DNA of 44,315 nucleotides, taken from positions 1 to 44,315 of the forward strand of contig NZ_JAHTKU010000028.1 in NCBI RefSeq assembly GCF_019192965.1, written 5' to 3'. A model generated the notes under the pieces. It was not told where the DNA came from and did not search any database. It was given only the letters and a program-made list of their open reading frames with translations. Shown here piece after piece: positions 38,859 through 44,315 of the stretch; the first letter of the stretch is position 1; each line of letters opens with the position of its first letter. This DNA comes from Nocardioides daeguensis. Its GTDB lineage: Bacteria; Actinomycetota; Actinomycetes; Propionibacteriales; Nocardioidaceae. Made by a program: the position numbers and the translations under genes.

Positions 38859-39833
38859 TCAGGTGCGGGTGGCGAGGGTCAGCGCGAAGTCGCCTGCGGC
38901 GTCGGTCCACACCCGGGACACCGGGAGCCCGGCCGCCTCGAGCTCCTCCGCGATCCGGCTGACCCGGAACTTGGTCGAGATCTCGATCCGGATCTCCTCC
39001 CCCATCGCCAGGTCGAGCACCAGGTCGGCGCCGGGGATGGTCACCTGCTGCGGCACCTCCGCGCGCAGCCGCAGGTCCATCCGCTCCATGTGGGGGTCCC
39101 AGAACGGCACGTAGGAGAAGGCCGCCGGGTCGAAGTCGGCGCCCAGCTCGCGGTTGACCACCACCAGGCTGTTGCGGATGAACTCCTCGGTGACGCCCTG
39201 GGCGTCGTCGTACGCCGCGATCAGGCGGTCGGCGCTCTTCACCAGGTCGGTGCCGAGCAGCACCGAGTCGCCCGGCTCGAGGACGTCGGCGAGCGCGCCC
39301 AGGAAGGCGGCACGCTCCTCGCGGTAGAGGTTGCCGATCGTGCCGCCGAGGAAGGCGACCATCCGGCGGCCGCCGCTCGGCAGGTGGGCGAGGTGGAGCG
39401 TGAAGTCGGCGACCACCGCCACCACCTCGACGCCCGGGTGGCGCGCCGCGATCTCGTCGGCCGCCTGCCGCAGCGTCCCCTCGGCCACGTCGACCGGCGC
39501 GAACCGGGTGAGCTGGCCGGTCCTCGTGAACGCGTCCAGCAGGATCCGCGACTTCTCGCTCGTCCCGCTGCCGAGCTCGATCAGCGACGTGGCGCCGCTG
39601 GCGGCGGCGATCTCGTCGGCGTGCGCCTCGAGGATCGAGCGCTCCGCGGTGAACGGGTAGTACTCCGGCAGGCGGGTGATCTCGTCGAAGAGGGCGGACC
39701 CGCGGTCGTCGTACAGCCACCGGGGCGGCAGGGTGCGCGGATAGGTGCTCAGGCCGCGGCGTACGTCGGCCGCGAGGCTGTCGCTGGCCCAGTCGGGCTC
39801 GAGCAACACCTGGACCCGGGGCGTCTGGCTCAT
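38859..39833 (-). CDS. egtD: EgtD: histidine N-alpha-trimethyltransferase
   Basis: The product is 324 residues. PPRWLYDDRGSALFDEITRL, PEYYPFTAERSIL, LIELGSGTSEKSRILLDAF (SAM binding), FLGGTIGNLYREER and TDLVKSADRLIAAYDD are signatures of the EgtD family. It makes hercynine from histidine with three SAM. Its ATG at 39831-39833 overlaps the egtB stop (ATGA). The genes for EgtA, EgtC and EgtE are not in the window. Confidence 0.95.
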   Translation of the reverse strand: MSQTPRVQVLLEPDWASDSLAADVRRGLSTYPRTLPPRWLYDDRGSALFDEITRLPEYYPFTAERSILEAHADEIAAASGATSLIELGSGTSEKSRILLDAFTRTGQLTRFAPVDVAEGTLRQAADEIAARHPGVEVVAVVADFTLHLAHLPSGGRRMVAFLGGTIGNLYREERAAFLGALADVLEPGDSVLLGTDLVKSADRLIAAYDDAQGVTEEFIRNSLVVVNRELGADFDPAAFSYVPFWDPHMERMDLRLRAEVPQQVTIPGADLVLDLAMGEEIRIEISTKFRVSRIAEELEAAGLPVSRVWTDAAGDFALTLATRT

Positions 39834-41188
39834 GCCCCCTCCTCGGCGGTTGAGGTGCGAGCGCCGCGCTTGTCCTGAGGTGCGAGCGCAGCGAGCCTCG
39901 AAGGGCCGAGCCTCGAAACCCCGTCCGCGAGGCGCACGCCGCTCAACGCCCAGCGCGCACCGGGTGGGAAGAAGTTGCGGTAGCTGGCCCGGGCGTGGCC
40001 CGGCGGCGTCAGCGCGCAGCCGCCGCGCAGCACGATCTGGTTGGACATGAACTTGCCGTTGTACTCCCCGATCGCGCCGGGCGCCGGGTGGAAGCCGGGA
40101 TAGGGCAGGTACGCCGAGGAGGTCCACTCCCAGCAGTCGCCGTAGACCTGCCGGAGGTGACCGGTGCTCGCCCCGGCCGCGCGCGGGTGCCAGGTCTCGG
40201 TGTCGGCGAGGTTGCCCGCGGGGTGGGTGTCCCCGGTGTCGACGCGCACGGCGTGCTCCCACTCCGCCTCGGTCGGGAGCCGCTTGCCCGCCCAGGTGGC
40301 GTAGGCGTCGGCCTCGTAGTGGCTGACGTGGCTCACCGGCAGCCCGGGGTCGACGGGGAAGGTGCCGTGCAGGGTGTGCTCGAACCACACGCCGTCGGCC
40401 TGCGTCCAGTAGAACGGGGCCGCCCAGCCGTGGGCCTTCACCTGGGCCCAGCCGTCGGAGAGCCACAGCTCGGGGCGGCGGTAGCCGCCGTCGGCCATGA
40501 ACTCCAGCCACTCGCCGTTGGTCACCAGCCGGTCGGCGAGCCGGAACGGCTCGAGCCAGACCTGGTGCAGCGGCAGCTCGTTGTCGAACGAGAACCCCGC
40601 CTCGCGGTGGCCGATCTCCACCAGCCCGCCCTCGACGTCGACCCAGCCCAGCGGGCCCGCGGTGGTGGGCGCGGCCGGGGCGCCGGCGTACGTCGGGCGC
40701 AGCGGGTTGAGCGAGAGCACGTGCTTGATATCCATCAGCAGCAGCTCCTGATGCTGCTGCTCGTGGTGGAAGCCGAGCTCGATCGTGCCGGCCAGCTTGT
40801 CGATCGTGCCCTGGTCGAGGCCGGCGACCAGGTCGCGCATCCGATCGTCGACATTGCCCCGGTAGACGCCGACGTCGTGGGCGCCCGGTCGGCTGATCAC
40901 CCCGCGCTCGGCGCGGTTGTAGCGCGGCCCGACCGCCTCGTAGTAGCTGTTGAAGAGGAACCAGTACTGGTCCTGGAACGGCGCGAACCCGGCCTCGTTG
41001 TCGGCCAGCACGAAGGTCTCGAAGAACCAGGTCACGTGGGCCCGGTGCCACTTCGTCGGCGACACGTCGGGCATCGACTGCACCGTCTGGTCCTCGGGCG
41101 AGAGTGGCGCGGCGAGGCGCTCGGTGTGGGACCTGACCTCGTCGTAGCGGGTCAGGAGGATGTCCGCTGTCCACTGGGTTGTGGTCAT
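39830..41188 (-). CDS. egtB: EgtB: hercynine sulfoxide synthase
   Basis: The product is 452 residues. An N-terminal DinB-like domain supplies the iron ligands (KWHRAH with His48, HHEQQHQE with His142 and His146). A C-terminal formylglycine-enzyme-like (FGE-sulfatase) domain has PTEAEWEHAVR, DCWEWTSSAYLP and LRGGCALTPP. It couples hercynine to gamma-glutamylcysteine or cysteine using oxygen. A normal EgtB ends near ALSGVRLA; this one carries about 28 extra residues, which coincide with the repeat at 39851-39917. EgtC, often encoded between egtB and egtD, is missing here. Confidence 0.95.
   Translation of the reverse strand: MTTTQWTADILLTRYDEVRSHTERLAAPLSPEDQTVQSMPDVSPTKWHRAHVTWFFETFVLADNEAGFAPFQDQYWFLFNSYYEAVGPRYNRAERGVISRPGAHDVGVYRGNVDDRMRDLVAGLDQGTIDKLAGTIELGFHHEQQHQELLLMDIKHVLSLNPLRPTYAGAPAAPTTAGPLGWVDVEGGLVEIGHREAGFSFDNELPLHQVWLEPFRLADRLVTNGEWLEFMADGGYRRPELWLSDGWAQVKAHGWAAPFYWTQADGVWFEHTLHGTFPVDPGLPVSHVSHYEADAYATWAGKRLPTEAEWEHAVRVDTGDTHPAGNLADTETWHPRAAGASTGHLRQVYGDCWEWTSSAYLPYPGFHPAPGAIGEYNGKFMSNQIVLRGGCALTPPGHARASYRNFFPPGARWALSGVRLADGVSRLGPSRLAALAPQDKRGARTSTAEEGA
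39851..39917. repeat. REP-like element inside the 3' end of egtB
   Basis: TGAGGTGCGAGCG occurs twice (39851 and 39876), and CGAGCCTCGAA occurs twice (39892 and 39907). Together they look like a small intergenic repeat of the type TCCTGAGGTGCGAGC followed by GCGAGCCTCGAAGG, which I associate with Nocardioides genomes (memory, not a search). Here it has become coding and makes the egtB tail. Confidence 0.5.
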
Positions 41189-41293
41189 GGATCGACCCTA
41201 GGACGGGCCACCGACAACGGCCAGGGGCACGGGCGGAGCGTCAGCCGATGTTCACCGTTGCCGGGTGCGCACCTCGTCGGTGAGGATGGCCCG

Positions 41294-42118
41294 GTGAGCG
41301 CCGTCTCCGCCTTCTACACCGGCTCCGGCGGGCTGGTGGCGGCCCTCGCCGCGGCGCTGGACGCTGCGGGCGCGGACCGCTCTGCGCTGCGGGCCGCGGA
41401 CCTCGGCCCGGTCGACGAGTTCCACATCCGGGGTCGGGCGGCCACCGTGGAGATCGCGGCAGCGCTCGACGTCGGGCCGGGCTCCCGGGTCCTCGACCTC
41501 GGCAGCGGCCTGGGCGGACCTGCGCGCACCCTGGCCGAGACGACCGGCTGCACCGTCACCGGCGTCGACCTGACCCCGGAGTTCTGCGAGGCCGCCGCTG
41601 CCTTGTCCTCGTGGACGAGACTGACCGACCGCACCGTCTTCCACACCGGCGACGCGACGAGCACCGGCCTGCCCGACGGCTCCTTCGACGCCGCCATGAC
41701 CGTGCACGTCGCGATGAACATCGCCGACAAGCCCGCCCTGTACGCCGAGGCCTTCCGCACGCTGCGCCCCGGCGGCCGGTTCGTCGCGTACGACGTGCTG
41801 CAGGGCGAGGGCGGCGACGTCCACTACCCCGTCCCCTGGGCGAACGACCCGAGCACGAGCTTCCTCGCCACCACCGAGGAGATGCGGGTCCTGCTCGCTG
41901 ACGCCGGCTTCGACGTCCTCGCGGAGGACGACTCGTCGGACGCGAGCCTCGCCTGGTTCCGTCAGGTGCGCGAGCGGATCGAGGCCGACGGCCCGCCGCC
42001 GGTGTCCTTCGCCGCCTTCCTGGGTGAGGCGTTCCCGGTGATGGCGGCCAACCAGGTCGCGAACCTCGCCGAGCGCCGGATCCGCACGGTGACGTTCGTG
42101 TGCAGGAAGCCCGCCTGA
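41294..42118 (+). CDS. SAM-dependent class I methyltransferase
   Basis: The product is 274 residues. VLDLGSGLGGPARTLAETTG is the SAM-binding motif I, and TLRPGGRFVAYDVLQGEGG is motif III. The N-terminus VDEFHIRG and the layout resemble the UbiE/sarcosine-dimethylglycine methyltransferase type, but the substrate cannot be named. The GTG at 41294 is divergent from egtB with 105 bp between starts. No operon partner. Confidence 0.85.
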   Translation: MSAVSAFYTGSGGLVAALAAALDAAGADRSALRAADLGPVDEFHIRGRAATVEIAAALDVGPGSRVLDLGSGLGGPARTLAETTGCTVTGVDLTPEFCEAAAALSSWTRLTDRTVFHTGDATSTGLPDGSFDAAMTVHVAMNIADKPALYAEAFRTLRPGGRFVAYDVLQGEGGDVHYPVPWANDPSTSFLATTEEMRVLLADAGFDVLAEDDSSDASLAWFRQVRERIEADGPPPVSFAAFLGEAFPVMAANQVANLAERRIRTVTFVCRKPA

Positions 42119-42174
42119 TCAGGCAGCAGTGGAGCCTGGAGGACTCACCCGCGCCCGGCGTACGTGCTCAGCCG

Positions 42175-42990
42175 TCAGGCGATCCCCGTGCAGAGCAGCG
42201 CTGGGTCGCCGATCACCGGAAAGGCGTCGACGCCATCAGGTGAGGTGTCGGTCGCTCGGAGACCGAACCGGTACGGCAGCGCCAGCGGCATCTGGATCCT
42301 CATGCTCATCCCCGGCATCAGCGCGGGCGACTGGTAGATGCTCACGTCGTCCGCGGTGAGCGCGACCGTCCCACTCGAACCGTCCTCGGACTGATCGTCG
42401 ACGCCCAGGACGCCCGCGAAGGCCTTGCAGTTGCGTCCCGGCGTGAAGCGGGACTCCCAGGAGCCAGCGTTCGACCACGTCGCGGCGCCCCAGGTCTTGT
42501 AGCGCGCACCGTTGATATTGGTTTGACCGAAGACGGCACCGGTCGTCGACGAGTACGTCGCGAACCTCTGTAGCGGAATCCAGCGCCACACGGTGATGTT
42601 CACGGGAGCGGACTTCAGCGGCTTGCCGTGCTTCCGGGTGACCACGATCCGGTAGCGGACGGTGTTGAGGCTGGTCGCGACCTCGGGCAACGTCGTGGTG
42701 CGCTTGCGGACCTTGACGCTCCGCACGTTCTCCCACGACGGGTTCCCGAAGTAGAGCGGGACGTCCCAGCGCTGCAGGAAGATCCGCTTCGCCCGCTTCG
42801 GCTTCTTGACGGTCGCTCGCAGGGCGACGACATCACCTTCAGTCACCTCGGCGGCGGTGGCCGTCAGAGTGACCGGGCGGACTACCCGGAGCGACTCATC
42901 CTGGCCGTCCGAAGACAACGCACCGGCAGGAGCGCCAGCACCCGCCACGAGCCCGATAGAAACGATGGCGGCGGCAATCCTGGCACGCAC
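42175..42990 (-). CDS. secreted protein of unknown function
   Basis: The product is 271 residues. It has a signal peptide (about 1-24, AAAIVSIGLVAGAGAPAGAL). The first mature segment (VTLTATAAEVTEGDVVALRA, then TVKKPKRAKRIFLQRW) reads like an Ig-like surface domain. The second resembles a beta-rich carbohydrate- or cell-wall-associated domain (GARYKTWGAATWSNAGSWES) with two cysteines. I do not recognise the family. GAGGAGG lies upstream of the GTG at 42988-42990. It is divergent from the HNH gene. Confidence 0.8.
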   Translation of the reverse strand: MRARIAAAIVSIGLVAGAGAPAGALSSDGQDESLRVVRPVTLTATAAEVTEGDVVALRATVKKPKRAKRIFLQRWDVPLYFGNPSWENVRSVKVRKRTTTLPEVATSLNTVRYRIVVTRKHGKPLKSAPVNITVWRWIPLQRFATYSSTTGAVFGQTNINGARYKTWGAATWSNAGSWESRFTPGRNCKAFAGVLGVDDQSEDGSSGTVALTADDVSIYQSPALMPGMSMRIQMPLALPYRFGLRATDTSPDGVDAFPVIGDPALLCTGIA

Positions 42991-43116
42991 GGCGACCTCC
43001 TCAGCCCGACTACAAGGTCACGCCACGGTACGGGCCGAACCGCGCATGTGGCCTGGGTTTGGAGAAACTCCACCAAGCACGTCCGCGTCGCGGACCGATC
43101 CTGCGATGATCCGTTC

Positions 43117-44034
43117 GTGACCCCTGCTGAACGGCTTCGCGAGTTGGCAGTCCGCCACGCGGCCTTCGCCTGGCTGGACACCCAGCGAGCCGGTGGCAAG
43201 GAGACGTTCAGCCAGGAGGACACCAGCGGACTGCAGTTGGCGGGCGAGACGATCCGCCTGATGCCCACGCAGCAGGGGATCTGGAAGCCCGCGCATCTGC
43301 AGGCCGCCCTGTCCTTCCGTACTGTCTATCGGCGAGAAGGACTCGATCGTCCCTACGACGACGCGGTCGGCGCCGACGGCTTCTATCGCTACAAGATGCG
43401 CGGCCACGACCTCGGCCACTTCGAGAACCGTGCGCTGCGGGAGGCCATGATCGAGCGGCTGCCGTTGATCTGGTGGCTGGGAGTTCAAGGCGGCGGGTAC
43501 AGCGCTCTGTATCCCATCTACCTCGTCGACGAGGAGCGGAGCGATCTGCAGTTCGTCGTCGATATCGACGCGGTTCCCCAGCCCGACATCACGTGGCCGT
43601 CCATCGATCTTGAGCTCGATCCGTCGTACCGCCAGCAGCTCACCAAGCGTCGCCTCCACCAGCGGCCGTTCCGCGCCGCGGTCCTGCGCGCGTACCGCAC
43701 GTCGTGCGCCGTGTGCTCCTTCCGGCACGGTGATCTCCTCGACGCTGCGCACATCCAGGAGGACGGAGCGGGCGGCCGCCCCGTCGTCACCAATGGCCTC
43801 ACGTTGTGCAAGATGCATCACGCCGCCTACGACCGGCGCATCCTTGGCATCACGCCCGACTACGAGGTCCGCATCAACGCAGACGTGCTGCGCGAGGTGG
43901 ACGGACCGATGTTGCGCCACGGCATCCAGGAGTTTCACGCCCAGCGCTTGATGGTGCTGCCGGAGCGTCGTGCGGAACGACCCGACCGGGCGTTGCTGGA
44001 GCAACGGTTCCAGGCGTTCCTCGAGGCCGGCTGA
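43117..44034 (+). CDS. HNH endonuclease with N-terminal recognition-type domain
   Basis: The product is 305 residues. The C-terminal HNH nuclease is at about 200-250: CAVCSFRH (zinc-type CxxC), LLDAAHIQED (catalytic His) and TNGLTLCKMHHAAYD (Asn and His). The N-terminal domain (about 15-150: LMPTQQGIWKP, GFYRYKMRGHD, LPLIWWLGVQGG, YPIYLVDEE) is the one fused to this HNH type across actinobacteria; such proteins are thought to be methylation- or modification-dependent restriction enzymes. No methyltransferase partner is present, which fits a type IV role. Start GTG at 43117. Codon use is less GC-biased than the core genes. Confidence 0.85.
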   Translation: MTPAERLRELAVRHAAFAWLDTQRAGGKETFSQEDTSGLQLAGETIRLMPTQQGIWKPAHLQAALSFRTVYRREGLDRPYDDAVGADGFYRYKMRGHDLGHFENRALREAMIERLPLIWWLGVQGGGYSALYPIYLVDEERSDLQFVVDIDAVPQPDITWPSIDLELDPSYRQQLTKRRLHQRPFRAAVLRAYRTSCAVCSFRHGDLLDAAHIQEDGAGGRPVVTNGLTLCKMHHAAYDRRILGITPDYEVRINADVLREVDGPMLRHGIQEFHAQRLMVLPERRAERPDRALLEQRFQAFLEAG

Positions 44035-44055
44035 GACGCAGCTGTCTCGGATCGG

Positions 44056-44090
44056 TGGAGCCTAGGGGATTCGAACCCCCTGCTTGCAAG
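44056..44090 (-). pseudogene. tRNA-Ala(TGC) 3' fragment, likely attachment-site remnant
   Basis: Read on the minus strand, CTTGCAAGC (a TGC anticodon loop) is followed by one base, the T-arm GGGGGTTCGAATCCCCT, the acceptor strand AGGCTCC and A73. The variable loop and part of the anticodon stem have been deleted, and the 5' half is absent. It is therefore not a functional tRNA. tRNA 3' ends like this are typical attL/attR scars of integrative elements. Confidence 0.65.
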
Positions 44091-44149
44091 CTGCCTCGGA
44101 CGCCCCTTTGATGGCGGTTTCACGGTGAAACTGCAGGTCAGAAGCGTCC

Positions 44150-44299
44150 AGGCGTGGACCGATCTGGACATCGCTTGTAGGAGTCCCTGGGAGTGGTGGG
44201 GTTTGAGGGACCAACGGCGGGGCGTCAGCACGTAGACGGCCATCGGCGGGATCTTCGGTGTGAACGGCGAAATCCACGCACTGAAAGAGGTACCCACCG
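44150..44299 (+). mobile_element. probable IS256-family element, 5' end
   Basis: The sequence before the final ATG has the look of an IS leader: GGAGTCCCTGGGAGTGGTGG at about 44181 could be the terminal repeat, and the ATG has GAAAGAGG upstream. The exact end of the element cannot be fixed from one side. Confidence 0.35.
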
Positions 44300-44315
44300 A
44301 TGGCCTTGCCCCAGT
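44300..44315 (+). CDS. start of a transposase gene (runs off right edge)
   Basis: The ATG at 44300 has GAAAGAGG at 44283-44290. Only five codons (MALPQ) are visible. That start is common for actinobacterial IS256 transposases, which is the only basis for the family name. Confidence 0.35.

Noticed and set aside
1..44315. CRISPR arrays, riboswitches and toxin-antitoxin pairs
   Set aside because: No spaced repeats, no conserved riboswitch core and no paired small genes with known families were found.

Overview
The window is high-GC DNA from an actinobacterium, most likely Nocardioides or a close relative. The codon use is GC-rich, GTG starts and 4-base GTGA/ATGA gene overlaps are common, and a complete fhaA-fhaB-pstP-rodA-pbpA-pknA-pknB operon is followed by DUF881, crgA, a rhomboid gene and ppiA. 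That is the gene neighbourhood found near the replication origin in actinobacteria. The genus is inferred, not proven.

Region 1 (1-15.5 kb) looks like an accessory catabolic island. By eye it is less GC-rich than the rest. It starts at an IS30/IS3 junction and stops against a tRNA-Leu(CAG) gene at 16.0 kb. It has three transcription units. (a) A minus-strand unit at 4066-653: a wrecked APC amino-acid/amine permease, an SDR that has lost its catalytic core, an acyl-CoA dehydrogenase of ACAD10/11 type, and an ACAD10/11-type phosphotransferase. (b) A plus-strand pair at 4173-5647: a GntR/FCD repressor overlapping a soluble Cache sensor protein. (c) A tightly coupled eight-gene minus-strand operon at 15462-5803: diaminopentanoate-dehydrogenase-like enzyme, acyl-CoA ligase, aminobutyraldehyde-dehydrogenase-like ALDH, Fe-S oxidoreductase, FAD oxidase, an unrecognised 96-residue protein, a second diaminopentanoate-dehydrogenase-like enzyme, and an Amt-family transporter lacking both pore histidines. 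A 32-bp element with 21 identical positions lies 31-34 bp upstream of the first gene of both minus-strand units, so they probably form one regulon. The best reading is an amine or gamma-amino-acid degradation system: the Cache protein senses an amine, oxidative deamination releases ammonia, the carbon skeleton is oxidised and CoA-activated, and the kinase/ACAD pair handles a 4-hydroxyacyl-CoA. This is the main candidate for an undescribed system.

Region 2 (16.0-29.1 kb) is conserved core. It holds tRNA-Leu, two FHA proteins, the PP2C phosphatase PstP, SEDS polymerase RodA, transpeptidase PbpA, and Ser/Thr kinases PknA and PknB, which together control peptidoglycan growth and division. DUF881, an unusual double-length CrgA, a zinc-finger rhomboid protease, cyclophilin PpiA and a small DLW-39-like protein follow. 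Oddities here are micro-ORFs bridging rodA/pbpA and pbpA/pknA, a calcium-binding-type tail on PknB, a pair of 24-bp palindromes, and a cluster of DnaA-box-like sites in a convergent gap.

Region 3 (29.1-42.1 kb) is mixed chromosomal DNA: a collagen-like secreted protein, a surf1-DUF3817-LuxR(LAL) operon, a FadR-type regulator with a fatty-acid hydroxylase behind a leaderless promoter, a metallo-beta-lactamase-fold hydrolase, a lipoprotein, a secreted tripeptidyl-aminopeptidase-like hydrolase, egtB-egtD of ergothioneine synthesis, and a methyltransferase.

Region 4 (42.1-44.3 kb) turns accessory again: a secreted protein of unknown function, an HNH endonuclease, a damaged tRNA-Ala 3' fragment, and the 5' end of what is probably an IS256-type element.
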